Source of the DNA: DAINBT01 sp036732785
Lineage (GTDB): Bacteria; Planctomycetota; Phycisphaerae; Sedimentisphaerales; SM23-30
DNA length: 13,970 bases
NCBI GenBank assembly: GCA_964537505.1
Contig: CAZICK010000093.1
Coordinates: 1 to 13,970 of the forward strand
Reading direction: 5' to 3'
Below are positions 7,001 to 13,970 of this stretch, one piece after another. The first letter of the stretch is position 1. Each line of letters starts with the position of its first letter. The notes below the pieces were generated by a model, which was given only the letters and a program-made list of their open reading frames with translations, did no database searches and was not told where the DNA came from. Position numbers and translations under genes: made by a program.

Positions 7001-9678
7001 ACACATTTAAATTTTACTGCTGGGATAACGACATGATTATGCGGACAGGTTTGTACGCTGATGTTACCAGTAGTGGTGGGCCGGGCAATATATGCAGTGC
7101 ACTCAAGGGGCATGAAGAGTTCCGGATATTGATGGCCGATCGCGCTCAAAAACATTTCTTTAATGATGGGATGCTTACCCGTGATCGGATTCAGGCGGAT
7201 CTCACTGAATTGGGTTACAGCGTCGAAAGAACGATCATCCCCGAATGTGCAAGGTGGAACGAATGGGACGGTTCAGGAAGCTACACCCCGGATACATTTC
7301 AGCAACATCTCGACTGGGTCAAATACGATATCGCTAATGAGAGAACCAACGTGGTTATTGAGCAGATGCGCAGTGCCGGCATGTTTCCCAGTATCGACGC
7401 CCCCACATTCAGCAAGCATGGCGGCGAGATAGCCCCGACTGAACCACTGTCGATGACGGCTCCTGCAGGGGTGATCTGGTACACCATCGACGGCGAGGAT
7501 CCGCGTGTCTTTTCCGGCGGCGGCGGTTCGTCAACGGCTACTACACTGCTAAACGAGGATGCCGCCAAGACGGTGCTTATTCCAACCGAGATCAATCCCA
7601 GTGATGACACGTGGAGAAGTGATTATAGTTTTGATGATGGCACGTGGATCAGCGGCATCGGCGGAGTTGGTTACGAATCAGGTTCAGGTTACGAAAGTTA
7701 TATCGATATCGACGTCAAGACACCGATGGATGATGTGAATACCACCTGTTATATCCGTATTCCCTTCACCTTTGCCGGGGACCCGGGTGATTTCAACTAC
7801 ATGACGCTGAAGATGCGTTATGACGATGGTTTTGTCGCCTATCTCAATGGCACGAAGGTGGAGGAGGTTAACTTTTCCGGAGAGCCGGCGTGGGACTCGC
7901 AGGCCGATACCTACCGCGAAGCGGGGGCTGTGTTTGACGACTTCGATATTAGCGACCATCTGGGTGAGTTGCAGACGGGCAATAATCTGCTGGCTATCCA
8001 CGGTCTCAACGACGCATTGAGCAGCTCCGATTTTCTGATATGTGTCGAGTTGGAAGCCGGCGAGGACATACCGGGCAATGTTTCCGCTAGCGCGATCCAA
8101 TATACCGGTCCGATCAACCTTACCCAAAGCACGTGTCTCAAGGCCGGGGCGCTAAGCGATGGTACGTGGAGTGCGTTGAATGAGGCTGTTTTTGCCGTGG
8201 GGCCGGTGGTTGAGAATCTGCGTATTACCGAGATTATGTACAATCCCGCCGATCTCAACGCCGAATACATCGAGTTGAAAAACATTGGTGTTGACACAAT
8301 CAACATAGGGCTGGTTCGCTTTACTAATGGGATCGAGTTTACTTTTCCGTCTCATGAACTGGCCGCGGGCGAGTATGTGCTGGTTGCTGAAGATCCGACA
8401 GCCCTGGCGGTGGCGGCGCCATCGATCCCACCCGGCGTTGGGATACTCGGTCCGTACAGCGGTCTGCTCGACAATGGCGGAGAGAAGATTAAGCTTGTCG
8501 ATGCCATCGGCCGAACGATACATGAATTTAATTATGAAGACGGCTGGTATGAGATCACCAACGGCATCGGGTTTTCACTGACCATCAAGGATCCTACAGA
8601 TACCGATCCGAACAGTTGGGATGAAAAGGCAGGCTGGCGGCCGAGTGCTTCCATTGGTGGTTCGCCCGGTGAAGATGACAGCGGACAGGTTCCGGAACTC
8701 GGCGCGATTAAGATTAACGAATTGCTGGCCCATTCTAACGTGGTTTATTCTTATGACTGGATTGAGTTGTACAACACTACTGGCGCGCCCATCAACATTG
8801 GCGGCTGGTATCTCAGTGACGATGCCAATAATTTGAAGAAATATACGATCCCGGAAGGTACTTCAATTGGTGCGTATGATTACTGTGTTTTCTATGAGAA
8901 TCTGCACTTTGGTGTGGGTAACCCGGCTGATCCGGCCAATGTACCATTTGCCCTGAGCGAAAACGGCGAGACGTTCTATCTCAACTCTGGTCAGGGTGGC
9001 ATACTTACCGGATACAGTGAAGAGGAAGCCTTTGACGCTTCAGAATCAGATGTGCCATTTGGCCGCTACGAAAAGAGTACCGGCGCCTTTAATTTTGTGG
9101 CGATGAGTTCGCCTACGCCGGGATGGGCCAACGCTTACCCGAAAGTTGGTCCCGTGGTGATCAGTGAGATTATGTACAATCCGCTAACCGAAGGCGACGC
9201 TGAGTATGTGGAGCTTTTGAATATCAGTGGTTCGACGGTGACGTTGCAGAAATGGTATCCCGTTGAGGGAATCAACGTTCCGTGGCGGTTCACCGACAGC
9301 GGCGGTATTACGTATGATTTCCCGCTGGGTACTACGATGGACGCCGGTGAGAAAATACTGCTGGTGAAAAATTTGATTGTTTTCGAATCTGAGTTTGGCG
9401 GTAGTGTGCCGGGCGATAAATTCGAGTGGGGTGAGGGTAAGCTGGATAACGCCGGCGAGAAAATAGAGTTGTCAATGCCCGGCGATCTGGAAGGTCTCAC
9501 CCGCTATTACATCCAGGTAGATCGTATCAATTACAGCGACGGCTCACATCCCGTCGGCGACGATCCCTGGCCCACCGAACCGGACGGAACCGGCCAGTCG
9601 CTGACGCGTAAAGTGCCGAGCGACTACGGCAACGATGTAGCCAACTGGCAAAGCGCCACACCCAGCCCTGGTGGGTGA
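4018..9678 (+). CDS. Giant secreted CotH / lamin-tail / dockerin multidomain protein
   Basis: The 1886-residue protein is read from ATG 4018, because GGGAG at 4003-4007 is 10 nt from it but only 1 nt from an in-frame ATG at 4009. Domains in order: signal peptide (1-24, core VLAIVAVVMFATG); a carbohydrate-binding-like beta-sandwich (about 27-245); two Fn3-like modules (about 248-432, each ending YYWRVD or YHWRVD); dockerin-type repeats (437-495); lamin-tail domain 1 (497-641); a chitobiase-C-like module (646-726); and a CotH domain (about 730-1125). The CotH domain carries the family motif YHLMERP (903-909) and an acidic WDND (1002-1005) that could bind metal. A second chitobiase-like segment (about 1128-1170), a jelly-roll domain (about 1175-1350) and lamin-tail domains 2-4 (1400-1555, 1562-1710, 1712-1886) follow. 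CotH proteins are atypical protein kinases in spore coats; the role here is unknown. The protein ends in PSPGG with no PEP-CTERM or other sorting tail. Surface or secreted adhesion and polymer binding are inferred. Confidence 0.88.
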   Translation: MHRKNVLAIVAVVMFATGIGQVGAATVTVLNGDFELIYKPGTMITGILLPAGGAWTQGVGPDCPIDSGTYKFSDTSTGYDADVVGWLGYDRDGWIALGGTYGRDQTTGNLQGCVANVNNLSPGGLNCYCVNGSGWGNAAGGLITSDESLGTILSNSIYTLSMYARGEGTGATPVVLELFADGALVTPTSSVSPALTSGWQEFTRTYDVADLSSYVGQAMTIVLGVGRNAIGSQTQFDDVSFSYEVTLQANDPVPANESGHIALGQTLSWTGPSQGDPTYDLYFSSTDPDLGPATQKLFGSGSIGYDPDLDYATVYYWRVDVHIGIDVYTGNPWTFTTGGKASDPVPGNGQENVPGFTVDLSWTGDVFADSYKVYAGTTFPLSYIDEVSACQYMGLATPEELTTYHWRVDEYIGTQMIAPGDPWHFTTSPGALEAPAGDLTGDWAVGLDDLEIFAGQWLDGPGCVGHPDDCADLVGGGDGVDMADFGVLSANWLDSVNLKINESMASNVSIRQDDHGEYDDWIEIYNPKEISVDIGGMYLTDDLSEPTKWQIPSDSPGETTISPQGYLLLWADGQPEQGPLHLDFGLENTGEEIGLFTSDGGTLIDSVVYGWQISDISFGRYPDATNNSNYFDQPTPGAENVGGYIGLVAEPEFSVERGFYDEPFSVVLTCPTDGATMHYTFGSSEPTEASTEYTAPIAISETKCLRVAAFKPGYLPSVVVTHTYIFVADVIDQAYMSTAITDDPVWGPQMADALLEIPTISLVTGNLISELEKETSIEMIFPDGSAGFQANVGVEHFGSHALDNYPKKSMRISFKGIYGPSELKFDLFGGCPYGGSDATDEFDQFLLRAGSHDTLFWTNPNTGSGGIYVRNRWIMDRQLEMGHPAPRGRFVHVYINGIYWGQYHLMERPNAPFMASYFGGDKEDYDALKSGVVIDGNANAWNTMLASLGDYQAAGEYVDIVNFIDYMILNYYGGNDWDWSPYYNWMAGRKREMGHTFKFYCWDNDMIMRTGLYADVTSSGGPGNICSALKGHEEFRILMADRAQKHFFNDGMLTRDRIQADLTELGYSVERTIIPECARWNEWDGSGSYTPDTFQQHLDWVKYDIANERTNVVIEQMRSAGMFPSIDAPTFSKHGGEIAPTEPLSMTAPAGVIWYTIDGEDPRVFSGGGGSSTATTLLNEDAAKTVLIPTEINPSDDTWRSDYSFDDGTWISGIGGVGYESGSGYESYIDIDVKTPMDDVNTTCYIRIPFTFAGDPGDFNYMTLKMRYDDGFVAYLNGTKVEEVNFSGEPAWDSQADTYREAGAVFDDFDISDHLGELQTGNNLLAIHGLNDALSSSDFLICVELEAGEDIPGNVSASAIQYTGPINLTQSTCLKAGALSDGTWSALNEAVFAVGPVVENLRITEIMYNPADLNAEYIELKNIGVDTINIGLVRFTNGIEFTFPSHELAAGEYVLVAEDPTALAVAAPSIPPGVGILGPYSGLLDNGGEKIKLVDAIGRTIHEFNYEDGWYEITNGIGFSLTIKDPTDTDPNSWDEKAGWRPSASIGGSPGEDDSGQVPELGAIKINELLAHSNVVYSYDWIELYNTTGAPINIGGWYLSDDANNLKKYTIPEGTSIGAYDYCVFYENLHFGVGNPADPANVPFALSENGETFYLNSGQGGILTGYSEEEAFDASESDVPFGRYEKSTGAFNFVAMSSPTPGWANAYPKVGPVVISEIMYNPLTEGDAEYVELLNISGSTVTLQKWYPVEGINVPWRFTDSGGITYDFPLGTTMDAGEKILLVKNLIVFESEFGGSVPGDKFEWGEGKLDNAGEKIELSMPGDLEGLTRYYIQVDRINYSDGSHPVGDDPWPTEPDGTGQSLTRKVPSDYGNDVANWQSATPSPGG

Positions 9679-9772
9679 GACTCGATTTTCAGGCCCGACA
9701 GGATGATAGAATGATAGGATGGATTTATACCCAACGGGTTGATGGTTCCGGGCAGGGCATATTCGGACATTT

Positions 9773-10939
9773 TTAATCGTACCAGCCGTGTCTATAAGCG
9801 GCGTCGTACATGGCAACGATGTTTTCCGCTGGAACGCCTGCCTGGATGTTATGGACGTTATTGAATACATAGCCTCCGGAGGGTTTGAGCAATTCAATGT
9901 TGTGCTTAACATGACTAGCGACTTCCTGTGGGGTTTTAAAAGGCAGGACGTGCTGAGAATCACAGCCCCCACCCCAAAAAACGATGTCCTTTCCAAAATT
10001 CTTTTTCAAATCGGATGGATCCATTCCAACAGCGCTGATCTGCAAAGGATTGATAATGTCAACACCGTTGTCGATGAGTTCGGGTATGAAGGCACTGCAG
10101 TTGCCGCAGGTGTGATACCATATTTTCGCGTCGGTTAGGGATTTTATATGCCGAACTAAAGCCTTCTGCCTGGGCTTTACAACTTTCTTATAAAAATCCA
10201 TGCTGAACAAAGGTCCACTCTGGCCGGCAAGGTCGTCGCCTATCATGATAACATCAACAATGTCACCCACCTCTTTCATATAGCCGGTATAAAAATCTTT
10301 CCAGAATTTCAGTGTCCGATCCAGCAGGGTTTGGCAAAACTGGGGGTTTTCAATCGTATCGATGAACCATCTTTCCAGCCCGCGCATATACCAGCAGTAT
10401 TCATAGACAACACCACCGATACCGGTACAGATCGCATAAGGCGTTTGGTTTCTTAGCTCAAGTGCCTTTTGGCGAACTCCGGCAAATCTTGATGGGTCAT
10501 CGCCCAGTGGGAATGGGTAGTTTGCAATATCTTTAACGTTTGCATCCGCTAAAGGATGATGGCTGATGTCCATGAAGAGCATCTGGTCGTCCGGCATTGA
10601 CCATACAACTCCAAACTCGTCCTTGAGGTCATGCCAAACCCTGTTATCGCGTTCGTTAACTTCAATGCCGCCTTCGAAACTGTCAGGCGCCGCGGCTGTT
10701 ATATACCTGAAATCGATATGGAACCTTTCCAGAACCGCTTCACAGGGTTTTGCCAACTGCTGGACAGGATCGAGAATTTCAATGTTATCATCAATTCCCA
10801 GGTAATCGATCAGGTCTCGATAAGCTATCCTATGTATTCCGGTCTGGAAACCGCCAAGGTCGAGAGGAACCCTGTCAGGAACTTCATGGTTAATCGCCTT
10901 CAATACCCTTTGGCGTGATCTCATGGTTTCTTTACGCAT
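9773..10939 (-). CDS. Uroporphyrinogen decarboxylase (URO-D) family protein, MtaA-like
   Basis: The 388-residue protein is read from ATG 10939 (MRKETMRSRQRVLKAINHE). A second ATG five codons later (10924) is equally possible, and a longer frame to 11035 would run into rhaT. The family fold is shown by the N-terminal DRVPLDLGG (22-30), MIGDDLAGQSGPLFSMDFY (232-250), WYHTCGNC (274-281), FWGGGCDSQHVL (321-332) and the C-terminal GGYVFNNVHNIQAGVPAENI (355-374). H276 and C278 form the HxCG motif that, with a later Cys (C326 is a candidate), binds zinc in corrinoid-dependent methyltransferases such as MtaA. The protein is therefore more likely a methyltransferase-like or unknown-substrate paralogue than a haem-pathway HemE. 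Such paralogues are numerous in Planctomycetota near sugar genes. It lies 25 bp after rhaT and is probably cotranscribed with it; the substrate is unknown. Confidence 0.85.
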   Translation of the reverse strand: MRKETMRSRQRVLKAINHEVPDRVPLDLGGFQTGIHRIAYRDLIDYLGIDDNIEILDPVQQLAKPCEAVLERFHIDFRYITAAAPDSFEGGIEVNERDNRVWHDLKDEFGVVWSMPDDQMLFMDISHHPLADANVKDIANYPFPLGDDPSRFAGVRQKALELRNQTPYAICTGIGGVVYEYCWYMRGLERWFIDTIENPQFCQTLLDRTLKFWKDFYTGYMKEVGDIVDVIMIGDDLAGQSGPLFSMDFYKKVVKPRQKALVRHIKSLTDAKIWYHTCGNCSAFIPELIDNGVDIINPLQISAVGMDPSDLKKNFGKDIVFWGGGCDSQHVLPFKTPQEVASHVKHNIELLKPSGGYVFNNVHNIQAGVPAENIVAMYDAAYRHGWYD

Positions 10940-10964
10940 AATAAACTCAATCGTTATAGGTATA

Positions 10965-12026
10965 TTATTGCAATTTGCTGCCGTAGCCGATGATAACAGT
11001 TGAAAGAAGCAGGACGAAAATTCCCACAAGCACACACACTATTGTCTTTCGGCTGGAACCTTTCCACTCCCTGGTCAGCAATCCGATCACATTGGCGGTA
11101 ATAATAATAAACGCCATGTGCAAACTCCAACTGGCAAAATCGTATTTTCCCATTTGTGTCGTACCCATACCATAGAAGAAAAACTGAAAATACCACAACA
11201 CCCCGGCCGTCATGCACAGCAGGTAATTAACAGATAATGAGCCGCTTTGGGTCTGCCGGTAATTGGAGAAAGTTTTGTTCTTCATGCTCAGGCACAGGCA
11301 CCAGATGCAATTTGTCGTAAAACCGCCCAGCAGAACAACTATCAAAAGGGGAATGTTCGAACGCACCGCAGGTATCCCCTTGGCAACCGCCATCTCCTGG
11401 ATCGGCGTGCCGGCCTGGAAGGCATACGCCATGCAGGCACTCAATATCCCGGCTACAATGGCGACCCATATACCCTTTTTGAAAGCAAACTCCTGAATTC
11501 CCTGGGCCTTCTCCAGGCCGGTAAGCTCCTTCTCCTTCATCATCCCCGCTTTGCCGCATATCGCAATACCCAGTGTGCAGACCACGATACCCAACAACGT
11601 TACCATGCCTGAGTTGGTAGTCAATAACTGAATGAAAGCTGTTTTGGTCCCATCACCGAAGAATTGTTCATGTATCGGCGGGATCAATGTACCGAAAATC
11701 GCGCAGAAGCCAAGTGCCACAGACACACCCAGCGACATCCCAAGGTATCGCATAGTCAGCCCGTACATCAGTCCGCCGATCCCCCAGAGCACACCAAAGA
11801 AATAGGGCCAGTAAATAGCTTCCGTCGGCACTGACCTGAGAATATCAACAAAGTTGGGTGTCGCGATCATGGCCACTACCAGCGGCGTGATAATCCAGGC
11901 AAACACACCCAGTACCAGCCAGTACGTCTCCCACGCCCAGCCCTTTACTTTCTTGCAGGGCGCATAGAAACTCCCGGCGGCAAATCCCCCAATCGCGTGA
12001 AATAGTACTCCAAGTATCGGATTCAT
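10965..12026 (-). CDS. rhaT: L-rhamnose/proton symporter RhaT
   Basis: The 353-residue membrane protein has about ten hydrophobic segments and aligns from memory with Escherichia coli RhaT throughout. Shared features include the start GxxxHxxGxxxAxxFYAPxKKVKxWxWE (residues 7-33), WGIGxxxYGLTMRYLGMS (about 81-98), MTLLG-like segments, LWYFQFFFYGMG (near 285-296) and SWSLHMAF. It imports L-rhamnose with protons across the inner membrane. The start ATG 12026 is preceded by AAGG at good spacing. No rhamnose isomerase, kinase or aldolase is present in this window, so the exact sugar (rhamnose or a related deoxysugar) is inferred from family membership. It is followed after 25 bp by the URO-D-family gene. 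Confidence 0.92.
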   Translation of the reverse strand: MNPILGVLFHAIGGFAAGSFYAPCKKVKGWAWETYWLVLGVFAWIITPLVVAMIATPNFVDILRSVPTEAIYWPYFFGVLWGIGGLMYGLTMRYLGMSLGVSVALGFCAIFGTLIPPIHEQFFGDGTKTAFIQLLTTNSGMVTLLGIVVCTLGIAICGKAGMMKEKELTGLEKAQGIQEFAFKKGIWVAIVAGILSACMAYAFQAGTPIQEMAVAKGIPAVRSNIPLLIVVLLGGFTTNCIWCLCLSMKNKTFSNYRQTQSGSLSVNYLLCMTAGVLWYFQFFFYGMGTTQMGKYDFASWSLHMAFIIITANVIGLLTREWKGSSRKTIVCVLVGIFVLLLSTVIIGYGSKLQ

Positions 12027-12035
12027 ATTATTACC

Positions 12036-12064
12036 TTTATATAGTGTTTTTTGTAACTGTTCAA
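12036..12064 (-). promoter_or_regulatory. Candidate promoter for rhaT operon (very short leader)
   Basis: On the minus strand, TTGAAC (12064-12059) and TATAAA (12041-12036) are separated by 17 bp, close to sigma-70 consensus. The -10 ends only 9 nt before the rhaT ATG, so the mRNA would be leaderless or nearly so. An alternative register, TATATA at 12043-12038 with TTGTTG as -35, moves initiation only 2-3 nt upstream. The box lies in the 67-bp gap after the RhuM gene, giving rhaT its own start. Confidence 0.45.
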
Positions 12065-12093
12065 CAACATTTTTATTTACTCGTAAACTCTAC

Positions 12094-13161
12094 TCAGCCA
12101 TTATCTTTATCTTTCTTGGGCAACTTCTTTTGCTGGGCCTCTATCATTTTTACGGTCTTATCGAAATCGCTGTCCTGCTTGTCCGTCCACTCGATCCGCT
12201 TTTCGTTAAACTCATCGTATTGAATTTCTGCACGTTCTTTAGCCACCTCATGCGATATTCGACCTGAATCTTTTAATATCTCCCTGTCGTTCAAACTCAG
12301 AAAACCGTTTAACTTCTCAACCCAGCCTTTCATATACATCTTAACCCGACGCATTGCCTGGCCTTCGGCAAAAACTAAATACTGTTCAACCAGATTATTC
12401 AATGCCGAAAGCTCATCGGCATTGAGATAATTCTTGGCAATAACAACATCACCCTTGCGTACCTTCTCACCGCGCCAGCTTGTAAGCCCCATATTCGGCT
12501 TATTTGCATCTGCCCGATCATCAATAATTTCCGCTGCCGTCATTCCTGTTATTGCCCAGTGCATTTTATTCTGGACGGTCTTGAAAAACGTAATGCTTAT
12601 CTCACTGGTGGGGTCATAATCCACGCTGGTAGCGTAAATATCTGTTATCTTCTGATAGAATCGCCGCTCGGATGTCCTAATGTCCTGTATGCGGCGAAGT
12701 AGCTCATCAAAATAGTCAAATGGCTGATCCGGGTTTTTCAACCTCTCGTCATTAAGCACAAAACCCTTAACGATATATTCCCTTAGTTGTTGCGTCGCCC
12801 ATTGCCTAAAATGGGTGGCAATCAGGGATTTTATCCGATATCCCACCGAAATTATCATGTCAAGATTATAATGTTTTACCTGCCTGCTTATCTGCCGGCC
12901 ACCCTCGGTTTGAACTGTCAAGTATTCCTTGACAGTTGCCCCCGGGGTCAATTCACCTTCTTCGTAAATATTTGCAATATGGAGACTTACGTTTTGTTTG
13001 GTCGTCTGGTAAAGCTCCGCCAAACCCGCCTGAGAAAGCCACAGCGTCTCACCTTCCAGACGGACTTCTATCTTGGTCTCCCCGCCCTCAGTTTGGTAAA
13101 TCACTATCTCACCTGTTTTGTTGTTTAATGATTTTATGAGTTTATGATTTTGTGAGTTCAA
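12094..13161 (-). CDS. RhuM family protein
   Basis: The 355-residue protein matches the RhuM ('virulence RhuM', COG3943) family along its length. Evidence is the conserved N-terminal core IVIYQTEGGETKIEVRLEGE (19-38), WLSQAGLAELYQTTKQNVSLH (41-61), HYNLDMIISVGYRIKS (97-112), FRQWATQQLREYIVKGFVLNDERL (118-141) and a charged helical C-terminus ending KKLPKKDKDNG. The biochemical role is not established; homologues often sit beside type I restriction-modification genes or in mobile islands. Here no such partner is visible. The frame starts at TTG 13161 with GGAG 9 nt upstream. Residues 1-12 are encoded by a 16-bp tandem repeat, and the recognisable family sequence begins near residue 17. GTG at codon 20 (13104), with AGGTGA 4 nt upstream, is an alternative start. 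It lies between the truncated FAD gene and rhaT, consistent with insertion into an older cluster. Confidence 0.85.
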   Translation of the reverse strand: MNSQNHKLIKSLNNKTGEIVIYQTEGGETKIEVRLEGETLWLSQAGLAELYQTTKQNVSLHIANIYEEGELTPGATVKEYLTVQTEGGRQISRQVKHYNLDMIISVGYRIKSLIATHFRQWATQQLREYIVKGFVLNDERLKNPDQPFDYFDELLRRIQDIRTSERRFYQKITDIYATSVDYDPTSEISITFFKTVQNKMHWAITGMTAAEIIDDRADANKPNMGLTSWRGEKVRKGDVVIAKNYLNADELSALNNLVEQYLVFAEGQAMRRVKMYMKGWVEKLNGFLSLNDREILKDSGRISHEVAKERAEIQYDEFNEKRIEWTDKQDSDFDKTVKMIEAQQKKLPKKDKDNG

Positions 13162-13190
13162 ATCCTAAATCTCCAAATCCTATAAATCCT
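13128..13190 (-). repeat. 16-bp tandem duplication and AAATCCT repeats at rhuM 5' end
   Basis: ATGATTTTATGAGTTT (13128-13143) and ATGATTTTGTGAGTTC (13144-13159) are adjacent and differ at 2 of 16 positions. They are followed by AAATCCT at 13160, 13175 and 13184. The first pair overlaps the first twelve codons of the RhuM frame, and the AAATCCT copies fill its leader, so repeat DNA forms the 5' end of the gene. Confidence 0.65.
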
Positions 13191-13424
13191 AAAATATCCC
13201 GAAATTCAATCTGAAGCGCAACACATCGGTTTACTCCAGAAGACCACTGTCGCAGTCCGATAGTTTAAACATTTACGTCGTCGATTATTCAACAATTCAA
13301 CCGCCTTGTCAAGTGCAGACTGCTTAAATGCGTTTGTCCAATTCACGCTCAGCCAGTACAATATTAATCTCCTTGCCCGCCCGTGTTCGTCCGTGTCTGT
13401 CCTCTTAGCCCACCGTCTTCCCCG
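13162..13424. other. Gene-free gap between truncated FAD gene and rhuM
   Basis: No protein-like frame is seen. The rhuM-proximal 30 bp carry AAATCCT repeats. The middle (13200-13360) is plain AT-rich sequence with no recognised motif. The last 60 bp are the inverted copy of the dispersed repeat. No continuation of the FAD oxidoreductase is present. Confidence 0.55.
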
Positions 13425-13435
13425 TCATTGTGAAG
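13366..13435 (-). repeat. Dispersed repeat, copy C (inverted), at FAD gene breakpoint
   Basis: Read on the minus strand from 13435 it gives CTTCACAATGACGGGGAAG, then ACGGTGGGCTAAGAGGACAG, then ACACGGACGAACACGGGCGG, GCAAGG and ATTAATAT. The first half matches copy B (1494-1520) and the second half matches copies A (1346-1394) and B (1541-1574). The first 11 bp encode the last codons and TGA stop of the truncated FAD oxidoreductase. Confidence 0.65.
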
Positions 13436-13877
13436 CCAGGTAGCCACGGCCGGTTTCCATCTCGGGATAGCCCGTACAACCGCCTATACCAGACAAACGC
13501 TTGATGAACTCATCGGGGATGCCACGGACCACCTGACGTTTCTTGCAGCCCGGAAATGCCGTGTACAAATTATAAAAGCTGTGAAGGGCGGTGCCCCCTT
13601 CGACCGCAGTTCCGCCGCAGTATCCTTTCGACTCGATCAGCATCGTTTTGGCACCTTGCCGCGCGGCGGCCAGAGCTGCAAAGACACTGGCTGTACCCCC
13701 ACCGGCCACGACGACGTCAAACTTGCGAACCGGCAGTTTCTTTGATGGTTCTTCGTAATATCCTTTGATTTCGGGCTTATCGACCGCGCCACCTGTCTCA
13801 CCTAAACTTTGGAAAGGCGCGATTCCCGCAGCCAGCCCCGCCATCACCATATTCTTCGAAAAATCACGCCGATTCAT
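13425..13877 (-). CDS. FAD-dependent oxidoreductase, truncated (Tat signal), probable pseudogene
   Basis: The 150-residue frame starts at ATG 13877 with a strong AGGAG 7 nt upstream (13885-13889). Residues 1-26 look like a Tat signal (NRRDFSKNMVMAGLAAG). Residues 51-80 are a Rossmann FAD-binding motif (FDVVVAGGGTASVFAALAAA, then TMLIES), followed by GYCGGTAVEGG, typical of the FAD_oxidored family often called 'FAD-dependent oxidoreductase' in planctomycete sugar clusters. Family members are usually 400-600 residues, so about two thirds, including the rest of the FAD and substrate domains, is missing. Homology ends at about METGRGY; the final residues LASQ and the stop lie in a dispersed repeat. 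A stable product is unlikely. The intact start region implies recent loss. Confidence 0.75.
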   Translation of the reverse strand: MNRRDFSKNMVMAGLAAGIAPFQSLGETGGAVDKPEIKGYYEEPSKKLPVRKFDVVVAGGGTASVFAALAAARQGAKTMLIESKGYCGGTAVEGGTALHSFYNLYTAFPGCKKRQVVRGIPDEFIKRLSGIGGCTGYPEMETGRGYLASQ

Positions 13878-13970
13878 AATTGATCTCCTGCAAAATTTTT
13901 GTAACGTTTTCTTTCAATGGTTCCTCATAAGAATCTGTACAGAACACGAGGCTAAGAACTGCTGTATCCT

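Overview
The window looks like a chromosomal segment of an anaerobic, polysaccharide-degrading member of the Planctomycetota, probably class Phycisphaerae. That placement is an inference from gene content: dockerin-type calcium-binding repeats on secreted proteins, the tail of a parallel beta-helix protein, a giant secreted CotH/lamin-tail protein, a uroporphyrinogen-decarboxylase-family protein beside a sugar transporter, a Tat-exported FAD oxidoreductase, and abundant short dispersed intergenic repeats. No rRNA, tRNA, CRISPR array, transposase or integrase was seen.

Layout. Bases 1-467 have no gene and hold three unlike repeat tracts: a C/T-rich low-complexity tract, five 11-bp tandem units, and three copies of a unit of about 24 bp spaced 32-33 bp. 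They run straight into the 3' part of a beta-helix/dockerin gene (read-through from about 468, open frame 502-1143) that has lost its upstream part and carries an extra C in a C5 run. Bases 1144-1836 are intergenic and hold pieces of a dispersed repeat. Bases 1837-3714 encode an exported seven-bladed-type beta-propeller fused to a di-haem c-type peroxidase-like domain. After a leader with a good sigma-70-like promoter, 4018-9678 encodes an 1886-residue secreted multidomain protein (two Fn3-like modules, dockerin, four lamin-tail modules, CotH domain).

The right half runs on the minus strand and converges on the left half near 9.7 kb. Read in transcription order it has a truncated Tat-signal FAD oxidoreductase (13877-13425), an orphan RhuM-family gene (13161-12094), an L-rhamnose/proton symporter rhaT (12026-10965), and a URO-D/MtaA-like protein (10939-9773). 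rhaT and the URO-D gene are 25 bp apart and look like an operon with its own promoter.

The most informative structural signal is a dispersed repeat present at 1304-1397, 1494-1577 and, inverted, at about 13366-13435. The last copy supplies the final codons and stop of the truncated FAD oxidoreductase. Together with the repeat-derived 5' end of the RhuM gene, this suggests repeat-mediated rearrangement inserted or shuffled DNA into what may once have been a sugar-utilisation cluster. No clearly new multi-gene system is evident. The strongest candidates for follow-up are the repeat family with its breakpoints, the 11-bp array, and the giant CotH/lamin-tail protein.
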